This document shows positions 26,935 through 35,534 of a stretch of 64,000 bases of DNA, piece by piece. A program made the position numbers and the translations under genes. Position 1 is the first letter of the stretch, and each line of letters begins with the position of its first letter. The stretch is taken from assembly GCF_001866075.3 (NCBI RefSeq), contig NZ_CP063356.1:1850164-1914163 (forward strand). The letters run 5' to 3'. Under the pieces are notes generated by a model. It saw only the letters and a list, made by a program, of their open reading frames with translations, made no database searches and was not told the DNA's origin. The DNA is from Anaerobacillus isosaccharinicus (GTDB taxonomy: Bacteria; Bacillota; Bacilli; Bacillales; Anaerobacillaceae).

Positions 26935-26984
26935 ATTAATAAGTTGTTATTTATTATAGAGTAGTCTTTTTAGGGGGGAGTTTC

Positions 26985-28043
26985 ATGAGTTTCATCCAAT
27001 TAGAACAAATTACTAAGTATTTTCATGGCTCACAACAACCTGCAGTTGATTCCATTAATTTAAATATTGAACGTGGGGAAATTATTACATTATTAGGACC
27101 AAGTGGCTGTGGCAAAACGACAACACTACGAATGTTGGCCGGCTTTGAGAATCCATCTACTGGGAAAATTACAATTGGTGATCAAGTTGTCTATGATAAC
27201 CATAAGTCATTACCGCCAGAAAAACGCGGAATTGGTATGGTTTTTCAAGATTATGCTTTATTCCCTCATTTAACGATAGAAAAAAATGTTATGTTTGGAC
27301 TAAATAAATGGAAGAGAAAAGAAAGAAAAGAACGTACTCAAGAAGTACTAGAGCTGGTAGGGTTAGCTGACTTTGCTAACCGATATCCTAGCCAGATATC
27401 TGGTGGGCAACAACAACGTGTCGCTTTGGCTAGAGCGTTAGCACCTCGACCTCTTGTTGTCCTAATGGATGAGCCTTTTAGTAACTTAGATGCAGGCTTA
27501 AGAGAAAAAATGCGTTATGAGATTACAAGTATACTAAGAAAAGCAAACACAACTGCTATCATAGTTACTCACGACCAAAAAGATGCTTTTGCTGTTTCTG
27601 ACCGTGTTGTAGTAATGAAGGATGGAATTATCCAACAAGTAGCGTCGCCACGAGAGATGTATCGTTGTCCGAAAAATAGTTTCGTTGCTCAGTTTGTAGG
27701 TAAAACGAACCTTATTACTGGTAAATTAGAAAAAGATCTTAAACATGTAAAGACAATGATTGGTACTGTTTGTCTTCCAAATCAAACAGAGCAAATGTGT
27801 GAAAATGTGAAGTTATCGATTCGTCCTGAGGGCTGTCAAATTTGCACAGAGGGAACCGGTAGCTATACTGGGGAAGTTGAAAGAGTTACCTATAGTGGGG
27901 AATATCAGGAACTATATGTAAACCTGAGTTCGAATAAGTCTTCAGAATCAATGGTTATTTATGCACCAATTGATCAAGAGATTGAAGTAGGGTCTATCGT
28001 TTCGTTTAATATTAAATCAGATTTAGTGTGTTTAGTTGAATAA
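26985..28043 (+). CDS. fbpC: Ferric iron ABC transporter, ATP-binding protein (FbpC-like)
   Basis: ATPase of an Fbp/Fut-type Fe(III) importer, 352 residues. Walker A GPSGCGKT (38-45), Q-loop VFQDYALFPHLT, signature ISGGQQQRVALARALAP, Walker B VVLMDEPFSNLD and switch His ITVTHDQ-like (IIVTHDQKDAFAV) are intact. A C-terminal TOBE-like domain (about 240-352) follows, as in FbpC, PotA and MalK types. The Fur box directly upstream and the FbpA- and FbpB-like genes downstream support iron over other substrates. Its own terminator separates it from the binding protein gene, so the ATPase and the other parts are expressed from separate Fur-controlled promoters. Confidence 0.9.
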   Translation: MSFIQLEQITKYFHGSQQPAVDSINLNIERGEIITLLGPSGCGKTTTLRMLAGFENPSTGKITIGDQVVYDNHKSLPPEKRGIGMVFQDYALFPHLTIEKNVMFGLNKWKRKERKERTQEVLELVGLADFANRYPSQISGGQQQRVALARALAPRPLVVLMDEPFSNLDAGLREKMRYEITSILRKANTTAIIVTHDQKDAFAVSDRVVVMKDGIIQQVASPREMYRCPKNSFVAQFVGKTNLITGKLEKDLKHVKTMIGTVCLPNQTEQMCENVKLSIRPEGCQICTEGTGSYTGEVERVTYSGEYQELYVNLSSNKSSESMVIYAPIDQEIEVGSIVSFNIKSDLVCLVE

Positions 28044-28048
28044 AAGAT

Positions 28049-28076
28049 AAAGAGATCTCTTTAGATCTCTTTTTTA
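28049..28076 (+). terminator. Terminator after fbpC
   Basis: Perfect stem AAAGAGATCT-CTTT-AGATCTCTTT followed by TTT. Confidence 0.85.
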
Positions 28077-28145
28077 GTTCTGAGGCAAAACATTTGACAT
28101 TTTTGTGAATTTTCATTTCAAATAAATATTTTTTTGGTTTCTTTA

Positions 28146-28212
28146 TTGACAATGATTTTCAATTGCAATATAATTCGAAGTGGAAATACAAATGAGAATG
28201 AATATCATTATT
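28146..28212 (+). promoter_or_regulatory. Consensus sigma-A promoter with two Fur boxes, fbpA
   Basis: TTGACA (28146-28151), N17, TATAAT (28169-28174), a perfect consensus promoter. One weaker Fur-like box overlaps the -35 and spacer (28148-28166, 13/19). A better one lies after the start site (28194-28212, GAGAATGAATATCATTATT, 15/19). Confidence 0.85.
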
Positions 28213-28241
28213 CCAACAAACATACTTAGGGGGAAACAAAA

Positions 28242-29345
28242 ATGAACAAAGCATTAAAATTCTTCTTACTTGCAATTCTTTCATTAGGATTAGTATTTGC
28301 AGCAGCTTGCGGCGCTAAAGAAGAGCCACAAACAGCAGCTCCAGCAGAACCAGAAGTAGAAGCAGAGCAAGAGGAGCAACAACCAGAAGATCCAGGCGTA
28401 GTTAATCTTTACACAAGCCGACACTATGATACGGATCGTCAGTTATATGATATTTTTACAGAGCAAACAGGTATCGTTGTTAACGTAATTGAAGGTAAAG
28501 GTGACGAACTTATTGAGCGTTTAAACATCGAAGGTGATAGTACAGAAGCCGATTTATTTATGACAGCAGATGCTGGTAATTTACATGTAGCTAAAGAAGA
28601 TGGTTTATTCCAACCAATTCAAAGCGATATTTTATTCGGAAACATTCCTGCAAATTTACGTGATGAAGAAAATTACTGGGTTGGATTGACAAAAAGAGCA
28701 CGTGTAATCGTTTATGCAAAAGATCGTGTAGATCCATCTGAACTTTCTACGTATGAAGCATTAACTGGTCCAGAGTGGGAAGGAAGAGTGTTAACACGTA
28801 CGTCTAGTAACATGTACAATCTTTCTCTTTTAGCTTCATTTATTGAATTAAGTGGTTCAGAGGCGGCTGAAGAATGGGCGAAAGGTATTGCGAAAAACTT
28901 AGCTCGTGAGCCTCAAGGTGGTGACACTGATCAAGTGAGAGCTGTAGTTGCTGGTGAAGGTGATGTTGCAATCTCTAACACGTATTACATTGGTCGTTTA
29001 TTAAACTCAGCTGACAAAGGTGATGTTGAAGTAGGAGAAGCAGTTGGTGTTTTCTTCCCGAACCAAGATACAACAGGTACACACGTAAACATTAGTGGTG
29101 CTGGAGTAGTTAAGCATTCGAAAAACGTTGAGAATGCAATTAAATTTTTAGAGTTCTTATCAAGTGAAGAAGCTCAAAAAGTGTTTGCAGAAGGTAATAA
29201 TGAGTATCCAGCAAACCCAGATGTTGACTGGTCAGATACAGTTAAAGCTTGGGGAGAATTTAAAGAGCAAAACATTGACTTAACAGTGTTAGGTAAAAAT
29301 CAATTAGAAGCAATTAAGATCTTTGACCGCTCTGGTTGGAAATAA
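28242..29345 (+). CDS. fbpA: Ferric iron ABC transporter, substrate-binding lipoprotein (FbpA/FutA-like)
   Basis: Extracellular iron-binding protein, 367 residues. The N-terminus is a lipoprotein signal ending at Cys23 (FAAAC), followed by an acidic, Glu/Gln/Pro-rich linker (about 24-50). The fold then starts with VVNLYTSRHYDTDRQLYDIF, typical of FutA/FbpA. The Tyr pair in SNTYYIGRLLNS is the conserved iron ligand pair of this family. AGGGGGAAAC precedes the ATG. A strong promoter and two Fur boxes upstream imply high expression under iron starvation, and a terminator follows. Confidence 0.92.
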   Translation: MNKALKFFLLAILSLGLVFAAACGAKEEPQTAAPAEPEVEAEQEEQQPEDPGVVNLYTSRHYDTDRQLYDIFTEQTGIVVNVIEGKGDELIERLNIEGDSTEADLFMTADAGNLHVAKEDGLFQPIQSDILFGNIPANLRDEENYWVGLTKRARVIVYAKDRVDPSELSTYEALTGPEWEGRVLTRTSSNMYNLSLLASFIELSGSEAAEEWAKGIAKNLAREPQGGDTDQVRAVVAGEGDVAISNTYYIGRLLNSADKGDVEVGEAVGVFFPNQDTTGTHVNISGAGVVKHSKNVENAIKFLEFLSSEEAQKVFAEGNNEYPANPDVDWSDTVKAWGEFKEQNIDLTVLGKNQLEAIKIFDRSGWK

Positions 29346-29356
29346 TAATTAATATA

Positions 29357-29396
29357 TGTACCGGAATACTTACCAGTTTCCGGTACATTATTTTTG
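29357..29396 (+). terminator. Terminator after fbpA
   Basis: TGTACCGGAA (29357-29366) pairs with TTCCGGTACA (29378-29386), then TTATTTTTG. Confidence 0.82.
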
Positions 29397-29514
29397 TTAG
29401 CCAGTCATTTATTTTTGTGATGTAGTTCTGTATAATGAATAGAGCCAATTGATTCTATTTTAATAAAGTGATAAAGCTTTATTAAAATTAGTAAAAAGTT
29501 AGGATGTGTCAACC

Positions 29515-31158
29515 ATGAGACTTATACAGAAAGCAGAACAGCATTTTAATATGTGGGCATTGCTTAGTCTAGTATTTATTTTTATCATATTAATTCCTAA
29601 TCTACTAATAGGGTTTAATCTTTTTACAGAGCCAACTGAAAACTGGGCCCATATAAAAGAGTATTTATTAAAGGACTATATTTATAATAGTGTAGTCCTT
29701 ATTATCTTTACAGCCATGTTGACGATGATTATCGGGACAAGCTTGGCGTGGATTATCATAAATTACCGTTTCCCATTAAGAAATTTCTTTAAATGGGGCT
29801 TGATATTACCTTTGGCAATTCCAGCTTACATTGGTGCCTACACCTACCAAGGTATTTTAAATTATTCCGGAACTATTCAATCAACACTTCGTAATACATT
29901 TGATATACATGTCACGAGTCAGAAACTCTTTAATATTATGAATATTCCAGGTGCAATTTTTATCTTTACGATATTTTTATACCCATATGTTTATGTAATA
30001 ACTAAAGGTTTTTTGGAAAATCAATCTTCTTCCATGTTTGAGAATGCTAGATTATTAGGCGGTGGGCCTTTTACAATCTTTTTTCGTGCCGGATTGCCGC
30101 TATCAAGAGCAGCGATTACAGGTGGAGTAGTTCTTGTCATTTTAGAGGTATTAAATGATTATGGAGTTGTAAGTTATTTTGGAATTCAAACGTTTAGTAC
30201 AGCTATATTTCGAACTTGGTATGGAATGAAAGACCTTGACTCGGCATTAAAATTAGCAGGGATTCTTATGTTTATCGTTATTATTGTTTTAGTTCTCGAA
30301 AGAATTATACGAGGCAGAAAAAGTTACGGCTATTCTTCTGCAAATTTTCGACCAATTGAAGCTCAACCATTAAAAGGTACTAGTAAATGGATTGCTTTCG
30401 CCTATTGTTCTGTTATTTTCTTAATAGCATTTCTTATTCCTGTTACACAATTAATCCACTGGAGCATCATGACTTTCGACAGGATTTTTAGTCCTGAATT
30501 TCTTAAACTAATCTATAACTCTGTTTTTGTTGCATTTATTGCTTCGTCGATTATTGTATTCATTGCACTAATTGTAGGTAACTACACTCGCTTGCATAAA
30601 GGGATTTTTCCTAAGGTGGCGTCAAGAGTAATCACCCTTGGCTATTCCATTCCTGGAGCAGCAATTGCAATTGCTGTCATTACAATATTTGTAGCGTTTG
30701 ATGGATTTATGAGGTCATTTTCAGAGTATTTTAATTGGAATTCAGCGGTTGTATTACGAACAACCCTTGTGATGCTTACTTCTGCATATATTATTCGCTT
30801 TTTAGCAGTCGGTTATAATGCTATAGAAGCTGGTTTTGAAAAAATTGGTTCAAGTTTTACAGAAGCATCGAGAGGCCTTGGGTCTTCAACATTAAAAACC
30901 TTTTTTAGAGTAGATATTCCGATGTTAAGAGGAGCCATATTTGGCGGGTTTATTCTCGTTTTTGTTGACATATTAAAGGAGCTACCATTAACATTATTCT
31001 TACAACCATTTAACTTCTCGACACTTGCTACTCAAGCGTTTAGATATGCGAATGATGAAATGGTGCAAGAAGCAGCTTTAGCATCAATTTTAATAATTAT
31101 AGTTAGTGCTATATGTATATTTTATTTCCATAAAGTTTTGGATAAAGAGAAATCATAA
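29515..31158 (+). CDS. fbpB: Ferric iron ABC transporter, fused permease (FbpB-like)
   Basis: Integral membrane channel of the iron importer, about 547 residues with some 12 helices. It consists of two permease halves joined in one chain, the usual FbpB/SfuB layout. Each half has an EAA-type loop: ENARLLGGGPFTIFFRAGLP (about 175-195) and EASRGLGSSTLKTFFRVDIP (about 450-470). A GTG at 29506 is in frame; ATG 29515 is chosen because its distance from the AGGATG ribosome site is better, but this is not certain. The gene lies 160 bp after fbpA, beyond a terminator, so it is expressed by read-through or from its own promoter. Confidence 0.9.
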   Translation: MRLIQKAEQHFNMWALLSLVFIFIILIPNLLIGFNLFTEPTENWAHIKEYLLKDYIYNSVVLIIFTAMLTMIIGTSLAWIIINYRFPLRNFFKWGLILPLAIPAYIGAYTYQGILNYSGTIQSTLRNTFDIHVTSQKLFNIMNIPGAIFIFTIFLYPYVYVITKGFLENQSSSMFENARLLGGGPFTIFFRAGLPLSRAAITGGVVLVILEVLNDYGVVSYFGIQTFSTAIFRTWYGMKDLDSALKLAGILMFIVIIVLVLERIIRGRKSYGYSSANFRPIEAQPLKGTSKWIAFAYCSVIFLIAFLIPVTQLIHWSIMTFDRIFSPEFLKLIYNSVFVAFIASSIIVFIALIVGNYTRLHKGIFPKVASRVITLGYSIPGAAIAIAVITIFVAFDGFMRSFSEYFNWNSAVVLRTTLVMLTSAYIIRFLAVGYNAIEAGFEKIGSSFTEASRGLGSSTLKTFFRVDIPMLRGAIFGGFILVFVDILKELPLTLFLQPFNFSTLATQAFRYANDEMVQEAALASILIIIVSAICIFYFHKVLDKEKS

Positions 31159-31165
31159 TAAATTA

Positions 31166-31208
31166 AAAAAACTGAGCTTAGAGTATATACTCAAGCTCAG
31201 TTTTTTTG
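31166..31208. terminator. Bidirectional terminator between fbpB and the rhomboid gene
   Basis: AAAACTGAGCTT and GAGTATATACTC nested inside AAGCTCAGTTTT, one long near-perfect hairpin with T-runs both ways between convergent genes. Confidence 0.88.
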
Positions 31209-31221
31209 TAGAAATTTTTAA

Positions 31222-31971
31222 TTAGCGGTAGAAAAGTCCGATCATGACAAAAAGTGCAAAAAGAACCCAAAGGAGCTTTTTTTTCATATTAGGGCTTAAT
31301 CGTCGCTTTTTCCAACGGTTAGGATTAAAGGATATTTCGTCATTATCAAATACGTGCTGATACTGTGGTGTGTATCTTTTAATTTTAGTTAAGAAAACAG
31401 GAGCTAAGGCAAATCCGGCAATAAAGCCAAAGATATGAGCATAAACGTTAATTCTTGCATTAACGAACGTCATAATTAAACCGATTACGAGAATTGTAAT
31501 GATAAGTTGAGAGTTGTCACGATCAATTAAGTCTTTGCGGTATAGAGTCATATATAAATAGATGCCGAAAAGTCCGTAAATAGCTCCTGATGCACCTAGA
31601 TGAGGAGAGTATCCAAGGCCCCCAATGTAATAGGTAGCAATATTAGCTAAAATCCCTGCTAACAAATAAAAGGAAATAAATCGTCCTTTTCCAAGTAGTC
31701 GCTCTAATGCTGGTCCAAACAAGACTAAAGCAAATGAGTTAAATAAAAAATGTCCTGGTGAAACATGCATAAAAATGGGTGTTACTAACCGCCATAATTC
31801 ACCTTGAGCTACAGCTGAATTAATACCGAGCCCTAGTGCATAAATGATATATCCACCAAAAGACCAAAACAAGAACATCCATAAAAACAAAATTAAATGG
31901 ATGGCTACAATTCCAGAGACTATAGGATAAGAACGGATGAATGAACCGAAACTTTCATTTCTTACAAACAT
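31222..31971 (-). CDS. Rhomboid-family intramembrane serine protease (YdcA-like)
   Basis: A 249-residue membrane protease with about six helices. The catalytic dyad is visible: Ser in LGASGAIYGLFGIY (about 128-141) and His in AHIFGFIAGFAL (about 178-189). The HVSPGHFLFNSFALVLFGP segment carries the family His/Asn of the oxyanion hole. Rhomboids cleave membrane helices; the substrate is unknown. Position beside acpS is the same as ydcA in B. subtilis. The last 60 residues form a basic loop and one more helix. Confidence 0.9.
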   Translation of the reverse strand: MFVRNESFGSFIRSYPIVSGIVAIHLILFLWMFLFWSFGGYIIYALGLGINSAVAQGELWRLVTPIFMHVSPGHFLFNSFALVLFGPALERLLGKGRFISFYLLAGILANIATYYIGGLGYSPHLGASGAIYGLFGIYLYMTLYRKDLIDRDNSQLIITILVIGLIMTFVNARINVYAHIFGFIAGFALAPVFLTKIKRYTPQYQHVFDNDEISFNPNRWKKRRLSPNMKKKLLWVLFALFVMIGLFYR

Positions 31972-32190
31972 ACTATCACCTAATTTCTTTTAATAATTTA
32001 TAAACTTACCTTTATTCATGGGATATAAGCTTAAAAATTCACTTAAATTCAAGTTTTTAATATTGTAGCATAAAACAACATGGTAACAGAAATAATTTAG
32101 ACAAATGATATCTTTGTTATTTCTATCTTATGATATTAGGTATGATAAAATGTTAGAAAACAGTGAATGAATGGAGTTAGATGAAGGATT

Positions 32191-32547
32191 ATGATTAATG
32201 GTATTGGGATCGATATAGTAGAATTAGTGCGCATAAGGGGAGCGATGGAAAGACATCAATCCTTTGTTACGAGAATTTTAACAACAAAGGAACAAACAAT
32301 TTTTCATAAGCTAACAGATAATCGAAAGGTTGAGTTTCTTGCAGGTCGCTTTGCCGCTAAGGAAGCCTTTGCTAAAGCCGCCGGTACTGGAATTGGAAAG
32401 CAACTTTCCTGGCAGGATGTAGAGATTACCCCAGATATAAATGGCAAACCTAAAATAATTTCAAAAATAACACTCGGAAAAATACACCTTTCAATTTCAC
32501 ACAGTAAAGAATATGCAGTCGCGAATGTAATCATTGAGAAAATGTAA
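32191..32547 (+). CDS. acpS: Holo-[acyl-carrier-protein] synthase
   Basis: Transfers the 4'-phosphopantetheine of CoA to apo-ACP, making it active for fatty acid synthesis. 118 residues. The N-terminal GIGIDIVELVRI with the Mg-binding Asp, FLAGRFAAKEAFAKAAGTGI with the second acidic ligand, and HLSISHSKEYAVANV are the three hallmarks of AcpS. It begins the ydcA/acpS/nnr/ydcC/alr conserved block. The start lies behind a weak AGATGAAGG site. Confidence 0.96.
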   Translation: MINGIGIDIVELVRIRGAMERHQSFVTRILTTKEQTIFHKLTDNRKVEFLAGRFAAKEAFAKAAGTGIGKQLSWQDVEITPDINGKPKIISKITLGKIHLSISHSKEYAVANVIIEKM

Positions 32548-32636
32548 GATGTAGAATTTAGAATGTAAAATTTTTTGAGTGGTGCTTCGAAGCTTATCCT
32601 ATAAGCAATTCTACATTTTACATTTTACATTCTTCA
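32543..32636. repeat. Short-tandem-repeat hairpin element, copy 3
   Basis: TGTAAGATGTAGAATTTAGA and AATGTAAAATT form the left arm, GTGCTTCGAAGCTT the core palindrome (32582-32595) and CAATTCTACATTTTACATTT plus TACATTCTTC the right arm. It overlaps the acpS stop codon. Confidence 0.72.
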
Positions 32637-32722
32637 TTAATTTTTAACGAGCTTGTCATGCTAGTCTGCATATTGTTTGGGACAGTCTCATATAGTGGTA
32701 GTGCGGATAGGAGGGAACTATT

Positions 32723-34267
32723 TTGAATGTGGTAACTGGTGAAGAAATGCGCCAAATCGATCGCTATGCCATTGAAGAAATTGGGTTAAAAGAAGAGTTA
32801 CTAATGGAAAACGCTGGGCAAGCGTTTGTTAATGAGATTACTAGTTTGTTAGATAAGAAGACAGCTAAAATTGCTGTTCTCATTGGTGCCGGAAATAACG
32901 GTGGTGATGGTTTTGTTATTTCTAGGTCTTTGTTAGAGAAAGGCTATCATGTGGATGTATGGCTTATTCCGCCTTTAGAAAAGGTGAAAGGCGCGGCACG
33001 CTACCATATGGATGTTTACTTAAAATCAGGGTTTGGGTTGATCAGCTATCATACAATTGCTAATGAAGGTTTCATGCAACAACTAACCAACTACTCTCAC
33101 GTTATTGATGCGCTCCTTGGAACGGGGTTTAAAGGAACGTTACGTTCACCGTATAAGGAGATTATTGAACAAGTGAATAAAAGTAATTGTTCAGTTTTTA
33201 CTGTCGATCTACCAAGTGGTATTACAGCAGATGGCACAGACGTAGAAACTCTCATGGCGATTAAAGCTAGCCATACGATTAGCTTTCAATGCCCAAAGCT
33301 AAGTAGCTTTATTTATCCACCTAGAGAGTTTTATGGAAACCTTTCTATTGTTGATATTGGGATACCGAAGCTTGCTGTTATCAAAGTATCAAGTAAACGC
33401 CATCTTTGGACTGAAGAGGATGTCACTCGGACGTTGCCGGTAAGAAGGCCATCATCACATAAAGGAAGTCATGGTAAGGGGCTCATTATTGCAGGTTCAA
33501 AGTCTATGACTGGAGCGCCAATATTAACAACGAGAGCTTGCCACCGATTAGGAGCAGGGCTAGTAACTTTAGCTACCCCATGTTCAGCACATCCAGCAAT
33601 TGCAAGTCAGCTAATTGAAGCTACTTTTCACCTTTGTCCATCTAAAAATGGCGAAATTGACGATTTGAACATATCTAACGATGTTCTCGAGAAAAGATAC
33701 GATGCCATTGCAATAGGTCCTGGTTTAGGTAGAAATAATAATGGTTTTTTTATCGAAGCTTTAATAAAAGGCTATCATAAACCGTTAATCATCGATGCGG
33801 ATGGACTTTATTATTTGAAATACTTCCTGCCAGGTTTGCTCGTAAGAAAGCAAGTAACGATTTTAACGCCTCACTTAGGTGAGTTTGCTTACTTAACGAA
33901 TGAGTCTATTAAAATGATCGAGAAAAATCGTTTTCAACTGTCAAAAGAATTCGCCGAAAAGTATGGTGTGTATCTTGTGTTAAAAGGGCCTTACACCATT
34001 GTAACGACACCGGAAGGGCATCAGTTCATTAATACAACTGGTAATTCATCTTTAGCAAAAGGTGGAACTGGAGATGTCCTAACAGGGATGGTGTTAGCTT
34101 TAATTATGCAACAAAAAGACGTGCAAATGGCCATTAGTAATGCAACCTTTCTTCATGGCAGAGCTGCGGATTATTTAACCGAAAATGGATGGAACTCTTT
34201 AAGTGTAGTCGCATCCGATTTAGTTAATGTTTTGCCGCAAGTTTTGGATCAACTTCAAAACAGTTAG
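32723..34267 (+). CDS. nnr: Bifunctional NAD(P)H-hydrate epimerase / ADP-dependent dehydratase
   Basis: Repairs damaged, hydrated NADH and NADPH. The N-terminal YjeF_N epimerase (about 1-215) shows GAGNNGGDGFVISR (56-69) and DALLGTGFKG. The C-terminal ribokinase-like dehydratase (about 225-510) shows GSHGKGLIIAGS, AIGPGLGRN, LTPHLGEFAYLT and GGTGDVLTGMV with its catalytic Asp. 514 residues, the usual fused length. The start is TTG 32723 behind AGGAGGGAAC. The order acpS-nnr-ydcC-alr matches B. subtilis. Confidence 0.94.
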   Translation: MNVVTGEEMRQIDRYAIEEIGLKEELLMENAGQAFVNEITSLLDKKTAKIAVLIGAGNNGGDGFVISRSLLEKGYHVDVWLIPPLEKVKGAARYHMDVYLKSGFGLISYHTIANEGFMQQLTNYSHVIDALLGTGFKGTLRSPYKEIIEQVNKSNCSVFTVDLPSGITADGTDVETLMAIKASHTISFQCPKLSSFIYPPREFYGNLSIVDIGIPKLAVIKVSSKRHLWTEEDVTRTLPVRRPSSHKGSHGKGLIIAGSKSMTGAPILTTRACHRLGAGLVTLATPCSAHPAIASQLIEATFHLCPSKNGEIDDLNISNDVLEKRYDAIAIGPGLGRNNNGFFIEALIKGYHKPLIIDADGLYYLKYFLPGLLVRKQVTILTPHLGEFAYLTNESIKMIEKNRFQLSKEFAEKYGVYLVLKGPYTIVTTPEGHQFINTTGNSSLAKGGTGDVLTGMVLALIMQQKDVQMAISNATFLHGRAADYLTENGWNSLSVVASDLVNVLPQVLDQLQNS

Positions 34268-34288
34268 CACAACTAACGATAGAATTCC

Positions 34289-34318
34289 CTCCTTTGTCGT
34301 CTAAATGAGACAAAGGGG
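34289..34318 (+). promoter_or_regulatory. Hairpin covering the ribosome site of the ydcC-like gene
   Basis: CTCCTTTGTC (34289-34298) pairs with GACAAAGGGG (34309-34318). The 3' arm contains AAAGGGG, the only good ribosome site before ATG 34330. No T-run follows, so it is not a standard terminator. Translation may depend on opening this stem. Confidence 0.45.
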
Positions 34319-34329
34319 TTGAGAATGAA

Positions 34330-35355
34330 ATGAAAAAAATCACTTCAGTTATATTCTCGTGTATATTACTTCTTGGATTACTAGCAGCTTGTGGCGAGAA
34401 AACGCAAGAAGATATCATTGAAGAACTAGGTGAAAAAATAAAAAATATGACAGGCTATAAAGCTGAAGCTGTTATGACTTTAGAAACTGGAAAAGATCCT
34501 CAAAGTTATGAAGTGGAAATTTGGCACAAACAACCGACATATTATCGTGTCGCTTTAAATAACGCCAAAAAAGATCAAAGTCAAATCATTTTAAGAAATG
34601 ACGAAGGTGTATTTGTCTTAACACCAGCTTTAAACAAAAGCTTCCGTTTCCAAAGTGACTGGCCAGAAAATAATAGCCAAGTATATTTATATGAGTCTCT
34701 CGCTAATGATATTTTAATGGATCCAGAAAGAACATTTACAGCAACTGACGATCACTATATTTTCCAAACGAAAACAAACTATGCGAATAAAAATTTACAA
34801 CAACAAGAAATTACTTTAAATAAAAAAGATCTAACACCAGTTTCAGCAAAAATAATGGATGTTGAATTAAACATTTTAGTAACAGTAGAATTCAATGACT
34901 TCCAACTAAATGCTAACTTTAATGATGGCGACTTCGATATGGATCGTAACATGACGGGTGCTCAATTAGAGAGTCTCCCAGCTATGGCTCAAGAAAGTGG
35001 AGAACCATTAGTTCCGACTTTCCCAATGTACGTGCCTGATGGAACCATGTTAAACGATTCAAAAGAAGTAAGCATTGATGAAGGGACTCGTATTATTCTA
35101 TCTTATACAGGTCCTAAGAACTTTACACTAATTCAACAAAAGAGTAGAGTGCAGCAAGCGAGTATTCCGATGCATGTTGCTGATGGAGAGCCTGTTGATT
35201 TAGGCTTTACAATTGGTGCTCTATCTAGTGAAGGACAAATTAGTTCTCTGAATTGGTCATATGATGGGGTAGACTACTTCTTAGCTTCTAAAGACTTAGA
35301 CCAAGAAGAAATGCTTTCGATTGCAAGATCTGTATTTGGAACGCATGTCAAATAA
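34330..35355 (+). CDS. ydcC: LolA-like lipoprotein, YdcC family
   Basis: Exported lipoprotein of 341 residues with lipobox LLAAC (Cys21). The N-terminal half (about 25-200) reads as a LolA/LppX-like beta-barrel half (AEAVMTLETGKDPQSYEVEI, EVEIWHKQPTYYRVAL). The C-terminal part (about 225-335) resembles the DUF4367-type tail often found in sporulation-related lipoproteins (PMYVPDGTML, SLNWSYDGVDYFLAS). In B. subtilis the gene in this position is ydcC, of poorly defined role. The ribosome site lies in a hairpin, noted separately. A terminator follows. Confidence 0.85.
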   Translation: MKKITSVIFSCILLLGLLAACGEKTQEDIIEELGEKIKNMTGYKAEAVMTLETGKDPQSYEVEIWHKQPTYYRVALNNAKKDQSQIILRNDEGVFVLTPALNKSFRFQSDWPENNSQVYLYESLANDILMDPERTFTATDDHYIFQTKTNYANKNLQQQEITLNKKDLTPVSAKIMDVELNILVTVEFNDFQLNANFNDGDFDMDRNMTGAQLESLPAMAQESGEPLVPTFPMYVPDGTMLNDSKEVSIDEGTRIILSYTGPKNFTLIQQKSRVQQASIPMHVADGEPVDLGFTIGALSSEGQISSLNWSYDGVDYFLASKDLDQEEMLSIARSVFGTHVK

Positions 35356-35365
35356 ATAGCTATTA

Positions 35366-35406
35366 AAAAGGCAGACCCGATTAAATAGGTGTCTGCCTTT
35401 TTGATA
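35366..35406 (+). terminator. Terminator after the ydcC-like gene
   Basis: AAAAAGGCAGACCC / GGTGTCTGCCTTTTT with a 9-nt loop, then T-rich. Confidence 0.87.
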
Positions 35407-35534
35407 CTTTATGGTCATTTTATAAAAACAAATATTGACTATCTTTATTCTAGGTTTAATATCATATATAATAGAGAATTAGTTTCGAATTTAGTTAGCA
35501 AGTTGATAGCAATTTTTAAAAGGGGAGCTTTTAG

